Positions 35,640-47,657 of a DNA stretch of 64,000 nt are shown here, one piece after another; the first letter of the stretch is position 1, and every line of letters starts with the position of its first letter. The notes below the pieces were generated by a model. It was not told the DNA's origin, did not search any database, and saw only the letters and a program-made list of their open reading frames with translations. The stretch is from Siphonodentalium dalli (Eukaryota; Mollusca; Scaphopoda; Gadilida; Siphonodentaliidae): contig CP136062.1 in the NCBI GenBank assembly GCA_032622095.1, forward strand, positions 158,404,875 through 158,468,874, given 5' to 3'. Position numbers and translations under genes: made by a program.

Positions 35640-36472
35640 GTATAAATTACAAAGATAATAGTGATTCTTCATGCGCATTCTGAAAAAGGTGTTAGCAAGA
35701 ATTAGCTGTTTCTTTTTTCGAGAAATGAAAAATGTTGCGTAGAAGCTATGTATATCTAAAAACTAGTGCATAAATTGGAATTTACCATTTGAAAAGCTAT
35801 AACACGTAACGAGTTCAAGCATGTGTTTATTTTCTCAGACTTCTTCCGAAATAATTCTCCTTGGTTTTTTTTTTAGACAAAATCAATATTGCCTACCAAA
35901 ATGAATATACACATGTAAGTGTAGTACATGATAATATCGGCTTCCACTTTTTTATGTTTGGCAAACACAAGACAAATTTAATTTTGTATTTATAAATATT
36001 TTTATCAAACCCATGTCACCAAATTATAACTCACACGTGATCTCTCTTTAAATTTAAAACGTACAAATAGTTCAAAAATCGAAAAATATGGCCAGATTAC
36101 AACGAATGTAGTTCAGTGGCATCGTGTTGTTTGTATTGGTTTATAATTGTGAGGAACTTAGATTTGCACATGGATACATTCAGATAAAAGTTTGTTATTC
36201 AAACTTAATCTTTCTTCTGAAATGTGTGGCTCGATGGTAATGGTCAGTCGAGAGACTGGTGCTCAATTAAATTTAACTAGCTTTCAGTTGAGCAGCTTGA
36301 GCTGTTCAATTCGCAGTAATTTTGTGATGGTTATAAATTGGTCACTTCAGCCTGAACTCACGTTATTTGTCATTTACAAACGTTGGTGTGGGTATTAGTG
36401 ATGCCGAATGTATGGCATGTGTTAGTTAAGTTTCCTGGAGGCAATATTTATTCCATTCCGAATGATGTTCAG

Positions 36473-36643
36473 TGAATGGTAAGTGGGCAAACTGGGCATC
36501 GTGAACTCCGTGCAACGCAAAATGTGGACGTGGAAGAAGGACCAGGAAAAGGCTATGTACTAATCTCGTCCCACGCTATGGCGACAGAACATGTCCAGGC
36601 AAACCGCTAACGTCTCAGGCGTGTAAATCGAAACCATGTCCAG
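36473..36643 (+). pseudogene. Full-length TSP1 exon with in-frame TGA
   Basis: Acceptor GTTCAG and donor CAG|GTATTA are intact, the length is 171 bp and all six cysteine codons are present (NGKWANWAS-stop-TPCNAKCGRGRRTRKRLC...). The third Trp codon (residue 11, TGG) is TGA at 36502-36504. Gly38 is Asp. If spliced in, it would terminate the protein; because the exon is symmetric, skipping it keeps the frame. It sits 439 bp upstream of the intact exon X. Confidence 0.8.
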
Positions 36644-37082
36644 GTATTATATTACAATGTTATTTTTTCCGGATAATTTGGTACATTTGTTGAAACAATA
36701 TCCTTCCTGATTTTAAAGAGAAAATATCAGCTTTCACACCTTTCTCTTTTCATAATGATTCAACTCAAGTTAAATGCAATTTAGCCTTTAAAAATATTTT
36801 TCTCGTCAAAGAAAAGTCACCTAGTAGAATCTAACAAATAATTTCCCTTCGAGTTTCCGCATTTAACACTAGATGTCTAGTTTAGTATGAATCTAGGTCA
36901 GTGGTATAAGGTCACGAATGTCAAGCTGGGAAGAACTGAAAATGACAGCGACAACGTGCTCAACTCAACGCCAGCTGAACATGATTTCGGTCCTGACATA
37001 GTATAGTATAAGCAGGCTGTAGGCCTGTTCTACTAACATTCCACGAAAAAAATATCTGATTCAAATCACAAACTATTTTCAG
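36644..37082 (+). other. Short intron between the pseudo-exon and exon X
   Basis: 439 bp, AT-rich, from donor GTATTA to acceptor TATTTTCAG. The first 110 bp weakly resembles the flank near 33900 (AATATCCTTCCTG, AATATCAGCTT). I see nothing else in it. Confidence 0.6.
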
Positions 37083-37253
37083 TGAATGGTAGGTGGGGCA
37101 ACTGGGCAGCGTGGACTTCGTGCAACGCACTATGTGGAAGTGGAAAAAGGTCGAGGAGAAGGCTGTGTAACAACCCAGCCCCACGCTATGGTGGCAGAAC
37201 ATGTCCAGGCAGTGCGTCAGGTTTCCAGGCGTGTAAATCGAAACCATGTGCAG
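37083..37253 (+). CDS. TSP1 exon, family X, complete
   Basis: 171 bp between TTTTCAG and CAG|GTAACC, phase 1 at both ends. The module begins VNGRWGNWAAWTSC and has Cys14, 18, 29, 41, 51 and 56, Trp5/8/11 and a GKRSRRR basic run at 21-27; no Asp or Glu. CNALCG lacks the O-fucose acceptor. The frame continues open past the donor for 74 codons to TAA at 37475, with an AATAAA about 200 bp further on (37677). From base 37172 the sequence repeats that of base 1 onward. Confidence 0.88.
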
Positions 37254-38253
37254 GTAACCTCATTACATACGTTATACGACCCTATCCATATGAGTTCAAC
37301 CTACCAGTATTCCCACAAGAGTTGTTGGTTACTTGTTCTACTAATTTCAATCATCGATTGAGGTATTTAACATTGCATATTCACATTTTCGACTTGTGTA
37401 TGATAGGAAATATACCCGCAATAAGTGAAAAATATATATCAAGAATTAGATCACACCATGAATCTGTACTTGGCTAATACCAGTATAGATCATATTCCAC
37501 CAGTACAAAACCTTGGAACTTTTTGACGTTTTGACAGGGAACCTTATAAAGTCTAAAACATAACATGGGGAAATTATTTCTTAGTTATTATCTGTTACTT
37601 AATAATCTACTCCACTGAAGGTGAAGATCCCAACTCGAGATTGCATGCTTTTCTGTGACTTTTCTGAGCGACGCAAATAAAAATCGCTCACAAAGTGACT
37701 TAAATCGTAAAATCATGAAGTTGGCCCTTCATCTACAGTGAAGTACATTATTAAGGAACAAGTAATAACCAAGAAATATATTTCTCGCGTTATTTTTTTT
37801 GACTTTGTAAGGTTTTTTGCTGGTGGAATATGATCTCTACAGACTGTGTGCGTTAGCCATAGTAGAGTTTCGTGACATGATCAAGAATAGGTTCTGGTTT
37901 AATAGGCACCCATTACTCACGGTAGACCGCAGAACTGTATATAGTTCAAAATTGCACTTGAGAGTGGAATGGCGGTGGCAATTGCTAGTTTGACGAAAAA
38001 GTGATACCCAACATTTATGTTTGCTTTCCCATCGATTTCCCCGCCCCTCTCCACGGAGATTTTAATGTCTGGAGAGCGTCGGTTTCTTATTAAGATAATT
38101 ATAGTGGCCTGCTTCTACGAAAAAGATATACATTTGCCCATATGATGTTTGTGGCAAATGTGTCACGCCTTGTATACAGTTATGTCAAGAATTTCCCCGT
38201 CCCTCTCCACGGAGGTTTTAATGCCTGGAGAGTCTTTCTTATTAAGAGAGGTT

Positions 38254-39204
38254 TCTTATTAAGAAAATTATATATATACCTTTATTTCCTCCGCAACGGA
38301 GAGTTTAACATTATACATCATACACGAGTTTAGAGTTTCAACATATCGGTGACAAAAATAAACATCAATTTATCACATGGTTTTATACACAAAATATGCG
38401 CAATACAATTTCAATGAGATATGTGCATTGCAACTGTTGGCCTCGTGTATTTATGATTTCGCGGAACACTTCAACTGGATAATTAAACGAGTATCTGTCT
38501 GATGGAGAAAGATGGAGTTGTCTGCGATATAGCTTTATTTGCGTTATAGAGTTATTGAGTTATTATCACGTTTAGTTAGATGCCAATCCGACTAATTACA
38601 AATTATTCATGTATATCTTGTTTTCTGTCTTCGATCAGAGCGGTTCGTGAGCTGTTTATATGTGATCCATTTAGTCCACAGATTCTAGGCTCATCATATC
38701 CGTATATATGTTCCACAGCTTGAATGCATTGCGAGCAAGAAACAAGGCGAATTGCTTAATATCATTTACGAGGTCGCGAATGGATGGCGGGATACATGCA
38801 AGAAATATCATCAACTGATCTATGGGGTTCAAGTTGTCAATATATAAGAAGAAACATGGTATACCGAAATCCTCTATGACGTTGAACCATATTTCGATTC
38901 TTGTTTCGGCTAAGGCGGGACATAAGAGAATTGCATGCTCGATTTCGTTTTCAAAAAGTTTATGACATATCTGACACTTCCCGTGTACTGGGGACAAGGC
39001 CCGGGCCAGGATTTTGGCTATTTCTAGAAATTCAAGCTTATGTTGAGGATAGCTTCTACATGCTAGCCAAAGAGGTGAAATTGACAGTGAACTGTGATTA
39101 TTTGCGAATGGTACTAGGTAATGTTCATTTCGTAATCTTGTCGAAAAGTGTTGTTTTGTTTTTTGATAAATTTGCACGGGTGGCCGCCGGCCGCGCATAT
39201 TTAG
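38254..39204 (-). mobile_element. LINE 3' fragment, second copy
   Basis: Identical 175-codon open frame at 39198-38671 with the CxxC...HxxxxC knuckle. The frame shows no differences from the first copy, so the LINE was already in place before the 37-kb duplication. Confidence 0.7.
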
Positions 39205-39415
39205 CGATTTTTCTGCCTACTGGTGTGGGATACTGGTGTGTCCCACACCATTTTCAGTGCTATTCTCTGTATTTATAATTTTAAAACACCTGGGTGGTTG
39301 GGGTGAGAGGCTACGGGGTAGGCCGAGAAGAGAGCGAACGAGTGGGGCTATGCTTACATAACATTGTACACATGACCCGATTTAAACACTCATCGTTCGT
39401 TTTGACGTCGTAAAC

Positions 39416-39617
39416 TAATGCCCTAAATAATCGACTCCTTAACCAGAAATATGGGTAACTTTTCAGGATTTAGTCGGAAATGTGGCTTGTTGCCATTCAT
39501 CGGAAAGATCTCACTGAGAGCTTTCCGATGAATGGCAAAAAGCCATATTTCCAACCAAATCCTGAAAAAATTACCATAATTCTGTTATGGTTATGCAGTG
39601 GATTATTTAGGGCATTA
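39416..39617. mobile_element. Foldback MITE, second copy
   Basis: Same 202-bp palindromic element as at 2247-2448, with intact 17-bp terminal inverted repeats. Confidence 0.75.
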
Positions 39618-40824
39618 CTGTAGTTGTATGACCAGTTAACATTCATCAATGGTGTTCTTTATATAATTATATGGTTAATTAACCTTCAGCGAACACACTA
39701 AACACAATGCAAGGAATGACATAGGACACGACATAGTATTGTGGGAACAAAAGTTCAAAAATTATTCCATGTATATGTGTAAGTTGAAGCAAGGCATGTA
39801 TATTTTCAACATAAGGATGGGTTGTGCAAAATACATGGACTTTATTCTACTTTTTATAGTCACGTGGCCGCGTGACCTCCATATCCATGATGGCTGCCTT
39901 CATAAGCAAACATCCAGGATATTTACGAGAATTTTTGCGCGTTTTGTCCGAATTTACCACAAACAGCCGTGGTATGTCCCTAGATCACTTGATCGACATT
40001 CCTTTACAGTTTACTGGTTCATGAGACGCAGCACGTGTGCTCAAGACGGTCAGAGTCAATATTATTTGTTGTTTTGCGATTCTCGTTTTAAGGCCTCTCA
40101 TCCGATGTGTTGTGTTGTTATTATAAAGCCATTTTACGTAGGACCTAGGCTACCACTGTTCTCGTATATAATTCACAGATGAAGACTTTGGTGTATTAAT
40201 AAGTTTATTCTATCACGATGTATTAATAATTTATCGTATATTATTTCTGTTTTGCGCGCAGTTATCTATATATAAACACTTGCTTGTGTTTCTCTTTTTT
40301 TATCGTTACCGGAATAGTCCAAGTTATATTATATATTTTATATTTATATAAAGTTTGCATATATATGCGAAGACTTGCACAGTTATTAGATAGTTATCAT
40401 CTCGTAAACATTCCAATTTCCAGATGCCCTTAGTCGTGTGACAATAAAAAGCGTTTCGTTTTAATTTATCGTAACTCGGTGAAACACAAATAATTCGGTT
40501 TATTGCTGTCGGATTTAATAAATTATAATTAAGCCATTCATTAGCAATATCGTATAATAAGATCATTTTCATATCCATGTATATATTACACATTACACCA
40601 TGTACAAGCCTTAATTTCAATTGTTGACATGCTACCATAAAGTTTTTCTATGAACACGCACGCTCTCTCGATTCTGTGCTTTTAACATCGCCACTCACCA
40701 CCACCATTAAATAATAGTGATGACGTCATATAGGTGGACACAATTAACTCCGACTCCGATTCCGTGTTTTAAATTAGTCTACTCATTTGGCGTCATATTG
40801 GCTTAATTATTACGCGATTGTTTT

Positions 40825-40944
40825 GTGACTTGGATCGTTGTGATCATAATAAGGGTGGCTTTCCTGGATCATTGTGATCATAATAGGGGTGGCTTTCCGA
40901 TTGTTATGGGACTTGGGTCGTTGTGATCATAATAGGGGTGGCTT
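40825..40944. repeat. GATCATAATA repeat, second copy
   Basis: Three copies with the same irregular spacing as at 3656-3775. Confidence 0.6.
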
Positions 40945-43900
40945 TCATTTTTTCAGCTTCTTTGTAAATACTAAAATTTAGAAATACTATGTCCTGACAA
41001 TATTGTTGACAGGGCATATTACTTTTGTAAGCTCTTCTGTAACGGAGGTCAATACATAAATAATAATAAATACCATGTGTATGTCATTGCAGTATCTCAT
41101 ATAAGCTAGTCTCACATGTGGAACCTCGCATAGATAAGAGAATACACTTGCTCACAATGTTGTTTGGTCAAAGTATGTGTAAATGCGAGAGTCGCGGTTG
41201 AGTTAGATGTTTATCCGGGGTCATGCCGTCATGGATGATTTCCATTTCAACAATTAACTCCGACAATATTATTGTGTAATCACTGATAGACCAGCCCGCT
41301 TTTCACCTGTGTACATATGGGTTATTGTTCCAGTTTGATTGTTTCTAATCAGCTGTCCGTCGGTGGTCACACACCTTGAGTATTACCAATTCGACGTTAC
41401 AATAAACAACTCGAAATATTGCAAATAAGCCAATCCATAGTCGGACTAGAAACCCCATTCGTACGCAGCGACAATGTTCGGAAATTCATACTCAATGACA
41501 ATATATCACAAACACAAACAATGCTTTGATGTACTATAAGCTTACATATTCTATTACGTGTTCAAATATATAAAAATAAAAGTGACCTCCTGTCTCGACT
41601 GGTTAGGCTAGAATGAACTCTCACCAAACTATAATCCTCTGACAACAACTATCTAATAACAACTTCTCATTGGTCGACATGACAATGATCTCTCCACCCC
41701 CAATTTACGTTAACTCACGTACTGTGAATACAATTTGTTCGTGCTAATCCAAGTAAATGCTCGAAAAATATCATTATAAGCTATTATTATAAATACTAAC
41801 TGATGATGGTACGTGTACTCTCTTGTGCATGGTATAATTGTTGCGCATTCGAGGGAATTAAATGTGCGTGTTCATGTACATGTATGTTCATATATGTATG
41901 GATGAAATAGGATGGCACGTTTCAACGGATTCAAACTTAATGGACAATCAGTTCAATAATCTAAATCTGAGTGCGTCGTGGAGACGTGGACATACATGTA
42001 TATACACAGGGACGGGTCTAGGGCCTGATTTGGAGGTGTGGGACAGTTCATCTTGGGAATTTCCAACTGCACCAAACCTTGAATTTCACCAAACTCACAA
42101 GTTCGCGTAAATCCATGTACGCACCACGTTGGGCTTTAATCTATCTTTCCACTCACTGTAATCCTCTAGGCGGCACCGTATTGAGCGATTTCCTTTAGAT
42201 CTGAACCTGTGTTTAAACCTGGAAATTGCCCAATCCTAACATGTTTAGTGGTCTGACGTCAAGCAACTTGAACCCCGGTTTGATTCAGTTAAATTAGATA
42301 GCTGTTTAACTGACAAAGGGGATGGGACAAAGACATAATATTATCGACCGACCCTTGTTATGGCCATGTGTGAGAATGTGTTTTAATCTGAACCCTAAAA
42401 CTTGCAAAACCGTAGCATCCAGACTTGCCTTAAGATTTCCAATTGTTGGACATTTTCCAATCTTGACACACCTCTCATGTTGGATAATTTCCAACTGATG
42501 GCCGTTTCAGTCTAACAATTTGGCCAAAACCATAAGCAAATGTAGCCTAACAAAATCACCACTAATAAATTGTTGGAAAATCAAACTACGAGAACAATAT
42601 CAACATATTGTTGATGTCAAATTTCCAACTAATGTCGTGTCAGGTATGAAATTTCCAGATTTTGAATAGTTTGATTAAATTTGGGATGAGCCACCCCCAT
42701 CGCCACGGCCCTCTATACATGGACACGGTCAACGCCTAAGTAAAATGAAACGTGCAAACGGAAAATATGATTCGCTATGTTGAAACCTATATATATAATA
42801 TATAATATATAATCCAATCCGAATGATTAGACACCAATTTGTAGAGATGTGTGCGACGAAAAGATCTCAAAACTGACAATGACCATGATTTGGTGCGACA
42901 CTCACTTCACAGATTGTCTATGAACTCAAACAAACCTTTAACAATGTTGTTTTAATATCTTTAAAATTACCAATAGCAATACCTGATAGTTTGAGTAGGT
43001 TATTAATAAGTTCGGCATTTCCATTTCTAAAATTGTTCACTTCACTATACTGCCCAACCATACCTCTAGCAGGAAAAGGCTAGATGTTGACAGGTGTACA
43101 GCAATATCATATTTCAGTTCAGTGAGAACTAAAAGGAAAAACAATTAACAAGTAAAGGAGACACATGAATATATGCGTACCTTCGCCGGCGATGTGTAAA
43201 CACTCTGCATTAAACTTCGCCGGTTAACGGGATCGTCGCTTAGATCACTCACCGGCTATGTGTAAATGGCACATACATTTCAGGAAGCTCCAGTCATGGA
43301 AGGGTTAATGGAACATTCGTCTTATTAAAATATATGTGGACACTAGGTGATCGGCAAACCTGCCTATGTCACAAGTGTATTACCCCCACTATCATATCCT
43401 TCATCCCATATTACAGACATAGTATGGCCATTCAAATAAGTCGTAGAAGTATCTACTGAAGTGTAAATTGGCAACTTTCGTCGTCTCGGCATTTCGTCAT
43501 CTTGTCAGCATATCAAAGTACATGGGTATCAAATGCATCTTTACTAAACCGCACGACACGAGAGGTAACAATTAAGCAGTGTGCAGTGCTACTAACATTT
43601 GCCTTCAAGTACATGTATGATTGATTCTTGTGAGATAATTCCATGCTATTTACATGCACATTTTGGTGGCATCGCAAAAGGTGGAAATACCAGTTTATTC
43701 TCTAGTTTCTAGTTTCTTTTCTAGTTATATTTGGTGCAGATTCATTTTATAAACATTTTCGCATTTGTCTTCTGTCACATTGTAGCTTTCTGTATCGAAA
43801 CACCTGCGAGAGAATGCCAGACATATTTGCGAGTATGCTCACACGGCCTTAACCCTTTCAGTGCCAAGTCCGATTTTTGTATCAACCCATATTTCCTTGA

Positions 43901-44427
43901 TCATTTTTCAAATTTATTGATTATAATTATGTGGTACATTGATGGAAAGAGCTCTCGAAGAGAAATAAACAAGCATCTTATGTCGCATTGTTTATATATT
44001 CAAGTATCTTAGGTTTTACATTAATTTATTTTAAACCTGCCATGTGTGGGGTGCTCTTAACCAAAGGAGGGGTTTCCATTTCTAAACTGATAGCCGCTAT
44101 GAATGCCGTTCAGTGATACGAAGTCTTCTAATTCCCCAGCATTTAAGATTTCAGTGATGGTGCCGCGAAGGAGTCCAATCATATTATGTATCACAAACAA
44201 TTCGAAAAAGGTGAATAATTTCAATTAACAGCTTCGCGCTGCAGCTGCAAAGGTCCACATATTGTTAATATTTGCCAGGTTTGAAAACAGTTGAACTGGG
44301 TATGAAGGAGTGCAAGCTCGTACAGAACTACATATGCTGCGAACAATATATGTCTCAAAAAGCGAAATAACTACACAATGAACTCCGACCGAGCCCATGG
44401 TCACAGGTTCAAAGGTTCATGTGTTAA

Positions 44428-44695
44428 AGGTGCTCAATCCGATCAGACGCTCCTAAATTACTATTTATTTGGCTTCGGTGGTAAAACATATTTGATTCGA
44501 GTCGTGGAACCCACCCACCAAAGCTCAGGGTGATCAGATATCGATTTTTGAAGTTTGTTAATTTCTCGAGATGTAGCCCAGAAACACGTGGTCAAACGGA
44601 CAAATTGCGGATGAAGATGGATAACGAATCAATTTTTTTTACCCCCGAAGCCAAAGAAATTGTAATTTAGGAGCGTCTGATCGGATTGAGTACCG
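44428..44695. mobile_element. TTAA-flanked MITE, second copy
   Basis: Same 268-bp element as at 7259-7526 with both TTAA sites retained. The neighbouring damaged relative ends at about 45296. Confidence 0.65.
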
Positions 44696-45378
44696 TTAAT
44701 AGAAACAAACTGTGATAAGAATAAAAATAAAATGGCCAAAAAATATAGAGAAAAAAAACTCGGTCACGATTCCGTACACTCCAATGGCTAAGAGTCGTTG
44801 TGTTATTATAATTAACATACACTTCACAATCATACCGGTAAATATAGTCTGCGGAGCATGTTACTAACTGTATTCTGTTGCCTGAAAACTTAAAGATGCA
44901 TAATCCTAATAATTTGATTCGAGTCGAGGAACCCACGCATCAAATCTCCGAGTGATCAGATATCTATTTTGGAAATCTATTATTTTTCACCGCCGATAAT
45001 TTTTATAGTGGCCCAGTAAACAGTCGACGAGAAGACTGTCTCTGACCAAATTGCGGATGAAGATGGATAACTCTAAAAGCAAGTGGCTTTTTTGTCAGAT
45101 ATTTGACAAAGCTTCAAAATTTCGTTGAAAAATTGTTGATAAATAATAGTTTTTGATAATTTTATACTAGTTATAGTTGACTGTGGTAGCATTGTTTTTG
45201 GGCAATTACTCGATTCTGATAATTGAAGCGGCATTTAAAAAAATGTTGTTGTTGGAATCTGATTATATGGGGACCATTGAATCGGATTGAGTACCCTTAA
45301 AGTGCCTTTTCATTTAAAAATGAAATAAGATGAAAGATTAGTCGGGCACATTTTAACTTATATCGTGAACAATTATAG

Positions 45379-45549
45379 GCAATGGTAACTGGAGTAATTG
45401 GTCACGATGGAGTGTATGCGGCGCGAAATGTGGACGTGGCAGAAGGACACGGGCAAGGACTTGTACTAACCCCGCCCCAGTCCACGGTGGCAAAAAGTGT
45501 GAGGGCAGGGCCAAATCATCTGGGCCTTGTAATTCAAAACCATGTCCAG
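45379..45549 (+). CDS. TSP1 exon, family Y, second copy
   Basis: Base-for-base the same exon as 8210-8380, with acceptor TTATAG and donor CAG|GTAATA. No change is seen in the exon although the surrounding intron has several. Confidence 0.88.
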
Positions 45550-45749
45550 GTAATATATGAATGGTTATTCTATAATTAATCATTTTAAGATGTATTTATG
45601 TTGTCTGCTAATTTTCATGAACCCAATTTTACACTTATCTAGTTTTGCTACATGTTAGACTCCATATTGTGTTTTATAGTTCCAGCCACTTCCTTTATTA
45701 CAGCGGAGTTTGTCATTGACTGAAGCAGTGCGTGCATAAAGATACCCAT

Positions 45750-45939
45750 GATCTCCCACTGATGTTCATAAAGTCACACGGGATCTCCCAGATGTGCGTA
45801 AAGTCACACGGGATCTCCCAAATGTGCACAAAGTCAAACAGGATTTCCCAAATGTCAATAACGTCACCGGCATCTCCCAAATGTGCATGAAGTCACACAT
45901 GATCTCCCGTGTGTGCACAACGTCAAACATGATCTAAAT
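45750..45939. repeat. 30-bp minisatellite, second copy
   Basis: Same copy number as at 8581-8770, with point differences (TGTGC to TGTTC in the first unit, GGCG to GGCA in the fifth). Confidence 0.85.
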
Positions 45940-47657
45940 GTGCACTTAATGAATTTATATCCCATGTTAGTAACATTCCCAACAAGCAGCAATACAAAGC
46001 AGCAACACATTTGTTTATGAAACTTATTCGAAGAAACATGGCATTATTAAAAAAACACACTATTTTCTTTTAGTCACAATTCTATTGGAAAATATTTTAA
46101 AACGATAGCTTTTCGAACAAAAATGTAACCTTGACCAGGGTCACGTTGTCTTTTCGAAAATGGCCAAAAACAATTTAATTTGGCCAAATTTTTGGCCTGT
46201 GTTTTTAAACCCAAATTCGGAAATTGATTTAAAAAAACACAAATTGATTTTGTAACGGGGGCGACATGAGAATCAAATTTATAGTATGATCATCTTCTAA
46301 TTGATTGGGCGATACAGCTTAATGTGTAACACGTGGGCCACCAATTGCAATCACACATGTAATGTTTTATGGTTTATAACGTACATACCAAAGTAAAGTT
46401 AAATAGCCAAAATAGATAATTTTGAACGTTAACAAGAGTTCCCATATTTTGAAACTGTTGAAATGACACCGGAAGCGTCATCAGTTGCTAGCGCGTGATT
46501 CATGACTTCCTAAACGGTTGCCATGTTGATCCTTTTCGGCACTTAACTAGCAAGAAGGTATATGTACTAATCAAGCTATGCCCCGGTCGTAGCCGTCGCA
46601 TCCGGCTAAAATTACCGACAAGATCATGCTTACGGGGAAGTTAACATTTTTGGGCCCAACCCATTCCCGTGTAGTTTCAGCAATTATTATAAGTTATTTT
46701 AGAAAACACCTTTATAGGTAATAAATCAGTAAGATATCATAGAAACATCATATCTATAATCAGTATAACATTTGTGACTCAATCACAGAAACATATCTAT
46801 ATTTAGTATAACTTTTGTGACTCAAAGTCAATGTCCGTCATGAAGTAATATTTATAGATGTTGTACATAACATTTATTTGCAAGTCTTTACATTTTCCTG
46901 ATGAATCTACGACACATCCGGCTTTACAGAGTGGACATTCCAATGATCATATTGCTAGAACGTTTGTAAACAAACAGGTTGACGTGTCTTACAGCACGCA
47001 GATTGACATTTGTGTGATGAAATCCTATCCAAAAGAAGATAAAGTTGCTACATCCTTTAATGCGAAAGAGTCTAAACACATTGCCATCCTCATCAAAGGC
47101 GGTTATATGGTCTTTCATTTTTTGTGATGCCTTGTTTAAGGTTTAATTTGGAGAGGTCTTCCAGCGAGTAGTGATATGCGTCCACATTTACGTATATCAG
47201 TAAAGTATCCAACAACTTCCCGTGTCCAGGCGTTCATCTGCCAAATGAAAAAGGAAATTGTGTTGGCATCTCATAAGTAAGAGGATAATTAGCAACAGGT
47301 GACCGATACAATTATGTTGGTCATCAGTAAATAAAAAGATATATCTAAAGATACCCGCTGGGTCGATTAGACGAGTAGTTGCAAGGTTCCATACCGCAAA
47401 ATTTATAAGGATATCTAACTTGCCTGTAAAACAAGATATATATTTAAATGTGTACTTTGTGTTAAGTTGGGCGAGTAGTTACAAGGTTTAAATCATAGGA
47501 TTTTTAATTTAAAAATAGATTATATAGTTAAAGTTTCGTTATTTCCATGTGGACGAGTAGTTACAAGGTTTTATCCCATAGATTATTTAATAAACATGTT
47601 CTGTGTTCTCACGGGAAGTTATCATTTTTGGGCCCAATTCATTCCCGTGTAGTTTTT

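Larger units (their letters stand above)
31708..36472 (+). other. Intronic/decayed region downstream of the first array
   Basis: It contains about 270 bp of unrecognised sequence, a tandem repeat (31986-32375), about 700 bp with no feature I can identify (32400-33100), and then three decayed repeat units with TSP1 exon remnants (33195-33219, about 35531-35639 and the full pseudo-exon at 36473). Segments repeat within it: 34985-35107 and 36170-36290 match closely, and 33900-34010 matches 35860-35960 more loosely. This points to an older exon-plus-flank amplification that decayed. Short frames such as 33274-33498 match nothing I recognise. Confidence 0.65.
37254..45378 (+). other. Intron between exons X and Y, second copy
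   Basis: 8.1 kb, collinear with 83-8209 and carrying the same elements at +37169. Differences are single bases, for example near 39977 a CT to GC change and near 42421 a T to A change. No additional gene is seen. Confidence 0.7.
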
